Below, one piece after another: positions 15,708 through 23,400 of a DNA stretch of 64,000 bases. The notes beneath the pieces were generated by a model. The model had not been told where the DNA came from. It ran no database searches and worked only from the letters and a program-made list of their open reading frames with translations. Source of the DNA: Ensifer adhaerens. GTDB taxonomy: Bacteria > Pseudomonadota > Alphaproteobacteria > Rhizobiales > Rhizobiaceae. Location of the stretch: the NCBI RefSeq assembly GCF_020035535.1, contig NZ_CP083349.1:1550001-1614000 (forward strand). Reading direction: 5' to 3'. The stretch's first letter is position 1; every line of letters starts with the position of its first letter. The translations under genes and the position numbers were made by a program.

Positions 15708-17485
15708 TGTATGGCGCTGTTGCATCCCTATTGCTGCTGCCGCCGGTCGTGTCGCCGTTTTTCGGTCAGGTCTTGCTCTGCGGCTTCGATGGCTCGGACG
15801 GCGCGACCAGCGCGCCGGATGAGAGCGTGCGCGCACATACCCTGTCATTCGTGGGCAATGCGCAGCTCGACACGGCGCAGTCGAAGTTTGGCGGCTCGTC
15901 GCTGCTGCTCGACGGCACGGGCGATGCGGTGCTCGTCGACAACTCGCCGGACTTTCTTTTTGGCGATGGCGAATTCACGGTTGAATTCTTCGTCCGCTTC
16001 AATTCGATTTCACCGAACCCTTACCTGATCGGCGTCTATGACGTTTTCGGCGAACGGTCGTGGGCGATCGCCAAAGGCGCCGGCGGATCTGGGAAGTGGC
16101 AGTTTCTCGCATCGACTGGCGGCTTCAACGGCGATTCCACGCCGATCGATGCAGCCGCAACGACGGTCACCGGTCAGTGGTATCACATCGCCGTCGATCG
16201 TGATGCAAGCGGCGTGCTGCGCCTGTATCGCGACGGCGTCATGCTGGCGAAAGCGACTTACGCGGATGCCTTGCATCCTTCGATTGGCAAGTTGTCGATC
16301 GGCTGCAACACGAGCAACGGAAGCGCTAATGCCGGCTTCCACGATGGATGGCTCGAGGAGATCCGCGTCACGAAAGGCGAGGCGCTCTACGGGTCCGATT
16401 CCGGCTTTACCGTGCCAACTTCGGCCTATCCTCGGCCCGGTGCTCCGGCTGTGTTGTTGGCGGAAACAGGCACGTTAAGCTTGGCGGGCAATGCGGCGAC
16501 GCTGAAGCGCAGCCTCGTTATGCCGGCTGCGAATGATGCCTTTGCCCTCGCGGGTAGCGCCGCCGTATTGCTCAAGGGTGCGCGCCTGTCGGTCGTGAAC
16601 GGTACATTTACGCTGACTGGGGTCAATGCCGCTTTCCTGCGCTCGCTGAAGATGGCGGCGGGTTCCGCTGCCTTCACGGTTACCGGCAACAATGCCGGGC
16701 TGTCGACCGGTCATCCTGACCTTGTTGCGGATGCCGGGGCGTTCACGATCACCGGAAATGCGGCGGCTCTGTCTCGTGCGCTGCGCATGGCGGCGAGTGC
16801 GGGTTCGTTCTCGCTGGCCGGCAATGCGGCCGCGCTCCACAAGGCACTCAACCTGCTTGCTGCTTCCGGCACATTCACGTTGACGCGCGTCGGCAACGCC
16901 TTCAAGCGCGCGCTGGTCATGTCTGCCGTCAAGGCAACATTCACCCTGACGGGGAATGCGGCGACGCTGACCTATGGCGGCGGAGCGACATGGCAGACGG
17001 TGCGGAATAGCTCACTGTCCGGCAACTCGACCGGCTGGAGCGGATACACGCTCCGCTGCTTCTTGGACAAGAGTCTGTACCTCGTGTCCGGCGGCACTCA
17101 GATACGCGTGACTTTCCAGCCGGGCTCCACGGCCGGCTTCACGATTGACAATGCATTCATCGGCCATGGCCACCCCACGAATGACGACTACGATTTCGAG
17201 ACGACGCCGACCCGGCTGACCTTCAGCGGCGCGAACGGCGTCACGACCTCCGCTGGTGTGGACGTTGTCTCAGATGGTGTCGCCTTCGTCCTGGATTCGG
17301 CTAAGGACCTGGTCGTCTCGGTGCACTTCAGCGCGGCGTCGGCCGTCGGCGGCCGGTCGGGATCAGGCCTGACAGAGCGCGGCTACTACAAGAGTGGGGT
17401 CAGCGAGGCCGCCACGGTGGACGTCACGAGCTACACCAACTCGAACCAGGCATACATGGTGAAGAAGATCGAAGTGCTGCTCTAA
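15707..17485 (+). CDS. LamG-type tail fibre with tandem 23-residue repeats
   Basis: A 592-residue protein. The start at 15707 overlaps the preceding stop. After a hydrophobic N-terminal segment (MYGAVASLLLLPPVVSPFFG), residues about 25-240 form a LamG/concanavalin-like lectin domain. Marker motifs there are FGGSSLLLDGTGDAVLV, GEFTVEFFVRF, GQWYHIAVDRDASGVLRLYR, and GWLEEIRVTKGEALY. Residues about 252-425 consist of about eight imperfect repeats like FTLTGNAAALxRALxM. The last 160 residues form another beta-rich domain. The domain order suits an adhesin-like tail fibre that binds host glycans. Receptor identity is not known. Confidence 0.65.
   Translation: MYGAVASLLLLPPVVSPFFGQVLLCGFDGSDGATSAPDESVRAHTLSFVGNAQLDTAQSKFGGSSLLLDGTGDAVLVDNSPDFLFGDGEFTVEFFVRFNSISPNPYLIGVYDVFGERSWAIAKGAGGSGKWQFLASTGGFNGDSTPIDAAATTVTGQWYHIAVDRDASGVLRLYRDGVMLAKATYADALHPSIGKLSIGCNTSNGSANAGFHDGWLEEIRVTKGEALYGSDSGFTVPTSAYPRPGAPAVLLAETGTLSLAGNAATLKRSLVMPAANDAFALAGSAAVLLKGARLSVVNGTFTLTGVNAAFLRSLKMAAGSAAFTVTGNNAGLSTGHPDLVADAGAFTITGNAAALSRALRMAASAGSFSLAGNAAALHKALNLLAASGTFTLTRVGNAFKRALVMSAVKATFTLTGNAATLTYGGGATWQTVRNSSLSGNSTGWSGYTLRCFLDKSLYLVSGGTQIRVTFQPGSTAGFTIDNAFIGHGHPTNDDYDFETTPTRLTFSGANGVTTSAGVDVVSDGVAFVLDSAKDLVVSVHFSAASAVGGRSGSGLTERGYYKSGVSEAATVDVTSYTNSNQAYMVKKIEVLL
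16459..16985 (+). repeat. Tandem repeat block in the tail fibre gene (about 8 units of ~69 bp)
   Basis: The encoded units follow a shared pattern of G-x-F-x-L/I-T/A-G-N-A-A-x-L-x-R-A-L-x-M with 22-24 residues each. DNA identity between units is only partial, so the repeat is better seen in protein. Unit number could change by recombination, altering fibre length. Confidence 0.7.
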
Positions 17486-17613
17486 AGACCGACGCCCAAA
17501 AAACCGATCGGCCAGTCAAACAGCGCGGCTACCAGCATCATGAATGCAGCCAGCAATGCGGCGGCGAGGGCGGCGTGCTCCAAGGTCGATCGGCGCTGCT
17601 TCCCCTTAAACAT
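17482..17613 (-). CDS. Candidate 43-residue single-pass membrane protein (reverse strand)
   Basis: Between the fibre gene and the next forward gene, the minus strand reads MFKGKQRRSTLEHAALAAAL, continuing through LLAAFMMLVAALFDWPIGFL to a TAG at 17482. It has a basic N-terminus and one membrane-spanning helix. GGGAGGAAA lies 12-20 bases upstream of the ATG, a little far, and an in-frame GTG at 17646 could be an earlier start. It overlaps the fibre stop by four bases. It may be a lysogen-expressed cargo peptide or a holin-like protein near the lysis genes. It is not proven to be expressed. Confidence 0.4.
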   Translation of the reverse strand: MFKGKQRRSTLEHAALAAALLAAFMMLVAALFDWPIGFLGVGL

Positions 17614-17710
17614 GTCGATAGCAATTTCCTCCCGGCTGCGTTGCACAACTTTACGACGGCGCGGGCAGAAATCAACTGCGCGTTAGGCGCGATCTAACAG
17701 GAGACAGGCA

Positions 17711-18127
17711 ATGGCATCATTCAACAAGTTCAATTCGTTCGTCGAGGCGCTGGCCGAGAAGGTGCATAACCTCGGGTCTGACCAGCTGAAGGTAGCGCTG
17801 TGCGCGGCCGCAAACGCGCCGGTAGCCACCAACACCCAGCTGTCGAACCTGACCCAGATCAGCTACACGAACCTCTCTGCGCGCGACATCACGACGTCCG
17901 CGTCTGCGCAGTCGTCCGGAACCTATAAGCTGACGCTGACTGACCTGGTATTGACGGCCTCGGGTGGTTCCGCCGCAGCCTTCCGCTATGTGGTGCTTTA
18001 CAACGACACTGCCACCAACGACGAGCTGATCGGATGGTATGACTACGGCGCCGACCTGACGCTCGGCAACGGCGAATCCCTGACGATCGACTTCGACGGA
18101 ACGAATGGCGTTCTGACGCTGGCGTAA
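17711..18127 (+). CDS. Phage structural hypothetical protein
   Basis: A 138-residue protein starting MASFNKFNSFVEALAEKVHN after AACAGGAGACAGGCA, the same strong ribosome site seen before other late genes. The body is Ala/Thr/Ser-rich and likely beta (SYTNLSARDITTSASAQSSG, AFRYVVLYND, LIGWYDYGADLTLGNGESLT). Similar small proteins are common beside fibre genes of alphaproteobacterial phages, perhaps as fibre or whisker parts. The role is not established. Confidence 0.6.
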   Translation: MASFNKFNSFVEALAEKVHNLGSDQLKVALCAAANAPVATNTQLSNLTQISYTNLSARDITTSASAQSSGTYKLTLTDLVLTASGGSAAAFRYVVLYNDTATNDELIGWYDYGADLTLGNGESLTIDFDGTNGVLTLA

Positions 18128-18179
18128 TATTTCGGCGCCGGCCCGCGTCGCACTTCTTTCATCCCTAAAGGGGTTCTCC

Positions 18180-19040
18180 ATGCAGCTTGCTGAATTGAAG
18201 CGCTTCGCGCCGGCCGCGAAGCATACGATGCTGTCTGGCCTGATGCAGGCCTGGCCGCAGGCAGAAGCCGCCGGTATGGTCACGCCGGCGCGCATCTGTC
18301 ATTTCCTGGCGCAGTGCTTCGTCGAGAGCCGGGGCTTTACCGATGTCGAAGAGGATCTTTCCTACTCGGCGAAGCGCCTGGTGCAGGTCTGGCCGAAACG
18401 CTTTCCGACAATCGAGAGTGCTGCGCCCTATGCGCACAATCCGGAGGCTCTGGCGAACAAAGTCTATGGCGGCCGGATGGGCAACACCGATCCTGGCGAC
18501 GGCTGGAAATTCCGGGGGCGCGCCATCAAGCAGATCACCGGTCGGGCGAACTATAAAGCCTGCGGCGAGGCGATCGGTATCGATCTCGAGAAAGATCCGG
18601 ACGCGCTCTTTGATCCGACGATCGGGGCGAGGGCTGCGATCTGGTACTGGTCGCAGGCCGGCTGCAATCGCTTCGCCGACCAGAACGATATCCGCGGCCT
18701 GACGAAGGCGATCAATGGCGGCTTCAACGGCCTCGCCGATCGGCGCGCCGCGTTTCGCAAGGCGGTGGCGATCTGGGGCGAAGATGACGTCGCAGAGACG
18801 GGGCGCAAGACGGCGGCAACGAGCAATATCGGCAGGGCATCGCTTGCGGCCGGGGGCCTGTCGCTCGCCGGCGTCGGCGGTCAAGCCTATGAGGTGGCGC
18901 AGGCAGTCGACAGCGGCCGCTCGATCGCCGATGCGTTCGGCGTCTCGATGTTCACGCTCGGGCTGCTGATCGTGATCATCCTCTTGCTGATCTACATCTT
19001 CCGGGACCGCCTCTTCATCTCGAAGTGGGAAGGGTTCTAA
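18180..19040 (+). CDS. Endolysin, glycoside hydrolase family 19 type, with C-terminal membrane anchor
   Basis: A 286-residue cell-wall hydrolase. Residues 1 to about 205 fit GH19 chitinase-like phage lysins: FLAQCFVESRGFTDVEEDL (Glu49 as the likely acid, with Glu57/58 near), then GRMGNTDPGDGWKFRGRA, IKQITGRANY (about 117-126) and TKAINGGFNGLADRRAAF. They cleave the glycan strands of peptidoglycan. After an Ala/Gly-rich linker there is one strong transmembrane helix (about 257-274, FTLGLLIVIILLLIYIF). No N-terminal signal is visible. AAAGGGGTTCTCC precedes the start. It heads the lysis cassette. Confidence 0.8.
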   Translation: MQLAELKRFAPAAKHTMLSGLMQAWPQAEAAGMVTPARICHFLAQCFVESRGFTDVEEDLSYSAKRLVQVWPKRFPTIESAAPYAHNPEALANKVYGGRMGNTDPGDGWKFRGRAIKQITGRANYKACGEAIGIDLEKDPDALFDPTIGARAAIWYWSQAGCNRFADQNDIRGLTKAINGGFNGLADRRAAFRKAVAIWGEDDVAETGRKTAATSNIGRASLAAGGLSLAGVGGQAYEVAQAVDSGRSIADAFGVSMFTLGLLIVIILLLIYIFRDRLFISKWEGF

Positions 19041-19042
19041 GG

Positions 19043-19468
19043 ATGGGTGCATTCCTGCTCTGGATCGCCCGCCAGATCGGCATCACCGGCTGCGCCGTGC
19101 TCCTGCTCCTCGGCTACTACGAGGGAATTCCGGGCCTTCGCGATATTCCCTTCGTCGAGCGGATCCCGGTCGTGCGGGAATTCGTCGCTGGCCGGGTGGC
19201 GACGGCCTCGGCCGACGCAGCAGCGCGCGCGACAAAGAACCTGGTCGGCCGGGTCGAGCTGACCGCGGCCGAGGCGCGCGTCAAGGTGCTCGAGGTGCAG
19301 CTCCTCATTCACAAGCAAATGGCCGAGGCGGAACGCCGGCAGGCAGAACGGGCGCGGGAGCAGGCCGAAACCGCGCGCCGGGATTTGGAGGCGAAAATTG
19401 CGGAAGATACGGCGGACGATGGCGGGGCTTGGACTGCTGGTGATGACGAGTGGATGCGCGCACGATGA
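19043..19468 (+). CDS. i-spanin (Rz-like) inner-membrane lysis protein
   Basis: The chosen start (MGAFLLWIARQIGITGCAVL) lies 2 bases after the endolysin stop; TTCTAAGG precedes it. The 141-residue protein has one N-terminal membrane helix (about 5-25) and then a long charged helix from about 65 to 125 (AEARVKVLEVQLLIHKQMAE, ERRQAERAREQAETARRDLE) that should coil. That is the organisation of Rz-type spanins, which span the periplasm and help fuse the membranes at lysis. The embedded o-spanin start lies in its 3' end. Confidence 0.65.
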   Translation: MGAFLLWIARQIGITGCAVLLLLGYYEGIPGLRDIPFVERIPVVREFVAGRVATASADAAARATKNLVGRVELTAAEARVKVLEVQLLIHKQMAEAERRQAERAREQAETARRDLEAKIAEDTADDGGAWTAGDDEWMRAR

Positions 19469-19709
19469 AGCCGCGCGTGTTGATGCGCCCGCCGCCGAGC
19501 TGGGGAAACTCTCGGCCGGCGTTCACCTTCCGGCCTGGCCTGCTTACTGCAGCGATCCCATGCCCGCCGTGGTTCCAAAGGTGGGCGAAAAATACCGATG
19601 GGCGCAGGCGCGGTGGGAAGTCGTCCGCGATCAGGAAAACCGTCGCATCGAATGGTGCGCCGAGCACTACCGTGCAACCGCCGAGAGCTTTGCACGAAGT
19701 TCGCCGTAG
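19398..19709 (+). CDS. o-spanin (Rz1-like) outer-membrane lipoprotein
   Basis: A 103-residue protein in a different frame that overlaps the i-spanin gene by 71 bases, as Rz1 does with Rz. A TTG start at 19398 has TTGGAGG well placed upstream and gives a proper basic n-region (MRKIRRTMAGLGLLVMTSGC), with the lipobox Cys at residue 20. An ATG at 19419 is the alternative. The mature part is Ala/Pro-rich (ARVDAPAAELGK, HLPAWPAYCSDPMPAVV). Rz1-like proteins pair with the i-spanin. The overlap arrangement is the best evidence. Confidence 0.6.
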   Translation: MRKIRRTMAGLGLLVMTSGCAHDEAARVDAPAAELGKLSAGVHLPAWPAYCSDPMPAVVPKVGEKYRWAQARWEVVRDQENRRIEWCAEHYRATAESFARSSP

Positions 19710-19731
19710 CGACCCTTCGGCGTATGGGGGC

Positions 19732-20115
19732 ATGCAGTCCGAAGGTAGCGAGCGCGCAGAGGGGATCGAATTGGAGACACTCGAGGCATCCGTCCATCAT
19801 CAATTGGGAATATTGCTTGCGGAGGTGCAGCACCTTCGCGAGGATCTGAGAAAGTCGGAAGACAAGTCCGACCGCAGCCGCAGCAAGATGCACGAACGTG
19901 TCGACGCCCTGGTCGATCGCATCGCCAAACTCGAAACGGCGAACACCGGGGCGCAGGCTGAAATCAAGGAAATGAAACCTGTCACCGAACAGGTGAAGAA
20001 ATGGCAGTTGATGGGGATGGGCGCGCTCGGCGTCGTCGGGATCGGCGGCGCCGCTATGGGGGTGACCTTTGGCGACGCGATCCGACGGCTCTTGATGTTG
20101 CTGATGTCGAAGTAA
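19732..20115 (+). CDS. DUF1515-like membrane protein, possible holin
   Basis: The chosen start at 19732 gives 127 residues. The sequence VHHQLGILLAEVQHLREDLR, then KMHERVDALVDRIAKLET, and KPVTEQVKKWQLMGMGALGV match the pattern of the rhizobial DUF1515 family. An amphipathic coiled-coil segment (about 20-75) is followed by one or two C-terminal membrane helices (MGALGVVGIGGAAMGVTFGD, RRLLMLLMSK). Location in the lysis cassette and the membrane helices suggest a holin or antiholin. It lies 22 bases after the o-spanin stop and just ahead of a strong terminator. Confidence 0.55.
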   Translation: MQSEGSERAEGIELETLEASVHHQLGILLAEVQHLREDLRKSEDKSDRSRSKMHERVDALVDRIAKLETANTGAQAEIKEMKPVTEQVKKWQLMGMGALGVVGIGGAAMGVTFGDAIRRLLMLLMSK

Positions 20116-20174
20116 AAGGAACTTTCCGGCCTGGCCGACGTTGTCCGCCATACCCTTATAGATGTCCATAAACT

Positions 20175-20207
20175 GGCCCTCCCGCCCACGGAGGGCCTTT
20201 TCTTTTT
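20175..20207 (+). terminator. Rho-independent terminator after the lysis genes
   Basis: GGCCCTCC (20175-20182) pairs with GGAGGGCC (20190-20197) around a 7-base loop, followed by TTTTCTTTTT. This is a textbook terminator that ends the late operon. The minus-strand gene below ends at 20214, so it may serve as a boundary between convergent units. Confidence 0.9.
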
Positions 20208-20213
20208 CAGGGG

Positions 20214-20627
20214 CTAGGGTTCGATCTTCCCATTCTTCGCCACCAGCACGATCCGCGCACCTTCGCGCAGGATCAGGCGGCGGTTACTGTATTGCGGCAC
20301 CAGCGCATCGAAGGCGGCGCGGGCTGCACGGATATTGTCGGCGCCGGCAAGTGATCGCGTGCGCTTGCCGGCGTCGTCCGTTTCGTCGATCGCGTGGTGG
20401 AACTTGTCGCCGAAGAAATTAGGCCGATCGATATCCGGCATATCCTCGATCTGATGTTCCTTGCCGACCTCGCAGAAGAACTCGCCGTCGCTGTTGCGCA
20501 GCCAGGCGATGATCGGCCGGCCGTCGAGCTTGCCTTTCGCCTGGAAACAGATCTGCCATTCGGATTTCAGTCGCACGAGTTTCAGGTCTGACCGGTAGGG
20601 GATTTCCATATTAAGAGCGCGCGCCAT
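20214..20627 (-). CDS. Prophage hypothetical protein (reverse strand)
   Basis: The preferred start (MARALNMEIPYRSDLKLVRL) gives 137 residues; AAAGGCAAGG lies about 8 bases upstream. The sequence has alternating strands, CQAKG-like (QICFQAKGKLDG), RPIIAWLRNSDGEFFCEVGK, then PNFFGDKFHHAIDETDD, and ends GARIVLVAKNGKIEP. No known domain is recognised. Several ORFs of this look sit at the right end of rhizobial prophages near integrases. A host-takeover or regulatory role is possible but not shown. Confidence 0.5.
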   Translation of the reverse strand: MARALNMEIPYRSDLKLVRLKSEWQICFQAKGKLDGRPIIAWLRNSDGEFFCEVGKEHQIEDMPDIDRPNFFGDKFHHAIDETDDAGKRTRSLAGADNIRAARAAFDALVPQYSNRRLILREGARIVLVAKNGKIEP

Positions 20628-20700
20628 CGCGGGCACCTTGCCTTTCAATTTTCGCCGCTTTGGTTTCAGGAATGGCGCGCCGCGCGCCGTGGGTATTTTA

Positions 20701-20875
20701 CTACCGGCCGGGCGGCCAGGTGTTGTGCTTGTGTTCGAAGCAAAACCAGTTCGGGGCGGCCTTGCCGATCGCAAAGCCAAAGCCTCCCCATTTCTTGCAG
20801 CCGTCCCGGATGCTCGCACCAATGTTCGACGAGCACTGAATCCGTCTTCGGTTCGGTGCCTTTTTCGTCGTTCAT
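20701..20875 (-). pseudogene. Small Cys/His-rich protein gene, frameshifted
   Basis: From an ATG at 20875 with AAAGGGC upstream, the frame reads MNDEKGTEPKTDSVLVEHWC and then EHPG. The continuing, apparently conserved part is in another frame: CKKWGGFGFAIGKAAPNWFC, then FEHKHNTWPPGR and a TAG at 20701-20703. The two halves together make a compact zinc-ribbon-like pattern (C-x3-PG-C...C-x2-HKH). Four bases, roughly ACGG near 20803-20807, appear to be extra and break the frame. The gene is divergent from the ligase and shares the upstream region holding the SOS box. Confidence 0.5.
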
Positions 20876-20898
20876 GATCTGCCCTTTCGCTTGCTGGC

Positions 20899-20913
20899 GT
20901 TCTCAATATGTTC
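20899..20913. promoter_or_regulatory. SOS box (LexA operator) between the ligase and a divergent gene
   Basis: GTTC (20899-20902), seven bases, GTTC (20910-20913) exactly fits the alphaproteobacterial LexA direct-repeat operator GTTC-N7-GTTC. It is 56 bases before the ATP-dependent ligase start and 24 bases before the divergent small gene. The same form is found before lexA in this window (28167-28181). LexA control of either gene is inferred. Confidence 0.7.
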
Positions 20914-20968
20914 TCATGGCGGCAAGAGTCAATGAGACGTTTTCGACGAACTGTGCGTTAATGCCGAA

Positions 20969-21937
20969 ATGGCCCGTACGCCCTCGAGGAAAACGCCCGA
21001 ACCGCAGCCCGCCGACCCGATGCCGGCATGGGCTCCGCCCTGCGTGGCGACCCTTGCCAGCAAGCCACCGGAAGGCCCTGCGTGGGCCTATGAGGTGAAA
21101 TGGGATGGCTATCGGATCGCGCTTCATATTGAGCCCGACCGCCTGCGGATCCTCACGCGCAACGGCCACGACTGGACGGCACGCTTCCCGGCGATCGTCG
21201 CCGATGTGCCGCAGCTCGGCGTCGCCAGTGCCATCATCGACGCGGAAGCCGTTGTCCTGGATGATGAGGGCCGATCTGATTTTCACATGCTCGAGCGCGC
21301 ATTGGGACGCCGGCCGGCGGGGCGCGGATCGTCCGACTTCATCGCCATGGCCTTTGACCTCCTTTACCTGGACGGTCGCGATCTCCGCGGGCTTCCGCAA
21401 GCCGAGCGGCGGCAGTTGCTCGAGCCATTGATCTCTGGTCACGGCGGGGCGCTCCGCCTTTCCGAAGAGATCGAGGCCAGCGGCGCCGATAGCTTTCGGG
21501 CCGCCTGCGAACTGAAGCTCGAGGGGATCGTCTGCAAGCGGCGCGACAGCCCGTATAGATCCGGCCGGCGACCGGAATGGCTCAAGGTCAAATGCGCACG
21601 CCGCGACTTGTTCGTGATCGTCGGCTTTGAGCCGTCGTCGCCAGGCAAGATCCGCCGGCTGCTTCTGGCGGCAAGGAAAGGGCAGGGCCTTGTCTATGCC
21701 GGCAGCGTCGGAACCGGCTTCACCAACAGGATGTCACGCGAGTTGCGAGAGGCGCTCGAGATGATCGCCACGGCGTCGCCGGCGGTGGCGCTGGATCGAA
21801 AGGGGGTCGTTTTCACCGAGCCCCTGTCTGCCGCAGAGATCGAATATCGAGGCTGGACGGCGGATGGAAAATTGCGCCACCCGTCATTCAAGGGCGCGCA
21901 GAAGATTTCGCGGGCTGTGAAGGTCTATCGCTTCTAA
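20969..21937 (+). CDS. ATP-dependent DNA ligase (LigD/LigC ligase-domain type)
   Basis: A 322-residue stand-alone ligase. The adenylation motif I is EVKWDGYR with the nucleophile Lys44. Further motifs are IIDAEAVVLD, AFDLLYLDGRDLRG (motif III), LEGIVCKRRDSPYRSG (motif IV/V) and WLKVKC (motif V). An OB-fold domain follows from about residue 215 (FVIVGFEPSS, GLVYAGSVGTGF, EYRGWTADGKLRHPSFKG). It lacks the polymerase and phosphoesterase domains of full LigD. It would seal DNA nicks or breaks. It lies between lysis genes and integrase, so it is prophage cargo, and an SOS box is upstream. A replication or end-joining role is inferred. Confidence 0.85.
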   Translation: MARTPSRKTPEPQPADPMPAWAPPCVATLASKPPEGPAWAYEVKWDGYRIALHIEPDRLRILTRNGHDWTARFPAIVADVPQLGVASAIIDAEAVVLDDEGRSDFHMLERALGRRPAGRGSSDFIAMAFDLLYLDGRDLRGLPQAERRQLLEPLISGHGGALRLSEEIEASGADSFRAACELKLEGIVCKRRDSPYRSGRRPEWLKVKCARRDLFVIVGFEPSSPGKIRRLLLAARKGQGLVYAGSVGTGFTNRMSRELREALEMIATASPAVALDRKGVVFTEPLSAAEIEYRGWTADGKLRHPSFKGAQKISRAVKVYRF

Positions 21938-21940
21938 GGA

Positions 21941-23269
21941 TCATGCGGCCTCCGGCCAAGCGAATTTGATTCCCTCGAGGAAAGCCTGCCGGCGTTTCAT
22001 CTCCGGGCCATCGCCATAGCGCGGCCGTCCGAATTCGTGGCCCATCAAGTCCGCCTGCATTCGATCGGAGCAATTGGCGTTTTCGATGCGGTCCTGGAAG
22101 CTGTGGCGCAGAGAGTAGACCGTGTGATCATCGGTCGGCATCAGTCCGTTGTTTCGGAGAACCTTGTTGATCAGCGCTGATGCGGAGTCTGCGTTGTCCT
22201 GGTATTTCGCGAAGCCGTTCGGACGCTGGCGCATCGCCCAGAGCGAGACGCCGACGAGAGGCACGCGGCGAATGGAATAATCACTCTTCTGCCGGCGATC
22301 GCTGCGCTCGGCGACCTCGATGTGCGGCACCTCATCGTCGAGGCGGATATCCTGCGGTCTGAGATTGCAGATCTCACCGAGCCGGGCGCCAGTCTCCACC
22401 ATCGTGTAGACGACCAGGCGGGCATCGTCGTCGAGCATATCCATCGCGCCAGGCAGCAGGATCTTGTCGGTGATCCACTGGTTCGGGAAAGGCGGACGGC
22501 TGCGGCCCTTGGTGGCGTTCGTCTCCCTGATGCGGGCCTTCTCCCATACCGCGTGGTAATTCGTGTGCAGGGCCGCGTCTATGGGCGTGAGCATGCCCAT
22601 GATGTCGCTGAACGATCGATTGGCCGTGTCGGCCTTCAGTCCCTCGTCGATGATCTTGTCGGTCCACCATTTCCGAAACTTCAGAACATCGGGGCGTCCG
22701 ATCGCAGCTAGCTCGAGATCCTCCATGACGGCGATCGCATAAGTGATCGCGCGCTCGCGTGAGACCTTGTGCTTCCTCAGCTGGTTTTTGGACATTCCGG
22801 TCAGGCCGGCCGCGTTGTGCTGCTCGTAGAGCGTCCAGATGCTGCTGAGGCGCGGCGCGGGCTCGTCGATGGTTCCGGCCGCCGCGTCGACAATCATCTG
22901 TGACCGGTCGAAATTCTCGGAGACGACGAGCAGCCGTTTTTCAAGCTCCTCGAGGGGAAGTGCTGCAACCTCGGCAGCTGGCCGATAGGTAAAGCCGAGC
23001 GACTGCGCAAGCCTCACGGCCGCCTCGTATCGGGCAAAGGCTGTTTCGTTGTCGTTGCCGGCCAGAAGCGCTCGCCAAAAATTTTCTGCCGCATCGTGAA
23101 TCGCCTGTGCCCTGTCGATCGCCTCTTTCAGGATCTTTGTTTTGAGCGATTGTTTGATGTGAGTTCGCTTGTCGAGGTGAGCGACCTCGAGCGGAACGCG
23201 CCGATAATAGCGATAGATGCCGCTGGCCGGGTGCTTCTTTACGAATTGGGAAACGTCATCGGAGCGCAT
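21941..23269 (-). CDS. int: Tyrosine recombinase (prophage integrase)
   Basis: A 442-residue phage integrase. The start MRSDDVSQFVKKHPASGIYR is used because family members begin there; an upstream in-frame ATG at 23341 has no advantage. The N-terminal half (about 1-170) is the arm/core-binding part. The catalytic domain shows Arg in ETGARLGEICNL, then a YSLRHSFQDR segment (Tyr instead of the first His of HxxR, as in some rhizobial integrases), LMGHEFG and the nucleophile region RPRYGDG. It faces away from the tRNA-Asn 170 bases to its right, whose 3' end is the likely attachment site. Confidence 0.9.
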   Translation of the reverse strand: MRSDDVSQFVKKHPASGIYRYYRRVPLEVAHLDKRTHIKQSLKTKILKEAIDRAQAIHDAAENFWRALLAGNDNETAFARYEAAVRLAQSLGFTYRPAAEVAALPLEELEKRLLVVSENFDRSQMIVDAAAGTIDEPAPRLSSIWTLYEQHNAAGLTGMSKNQLRKHKVSRERAITYAIAVMEDLELAAIGRPDVLKFRKWWTDKIIDEGLKADTANRSFSDIMGMLTPIDAALHTNYHAVWEKARIRETNATKGRSRPPFPNQWITDKILLPGAMDMLDDDARLVVYTMVETGARLGEICNLRPQDIRLDDEVPHIEVAERSDRRQKSDYSIRRVPLVGVSLWAMRQRPNGFAKYQDNADSASALINKVLRNNGLMPTDDHTVYSLRHSFQDRIENANCSDRMQADLMGHEFGRPRYGDGPEMKRRQAFLEGIKFAWPEAA

Positions 23270-23400
23270 GGGGATCGCTTTTCGGGGGGCTCTGTAGTCC
23301 GAAATGTACCCAAAATGTAACCAAAATTGCAAGCTTTGCAAGGGAAGCGGCGGGGCTTGCGCCTTATGGACCTGCCGTAAGGCATTGAAACCGCAAAGAA

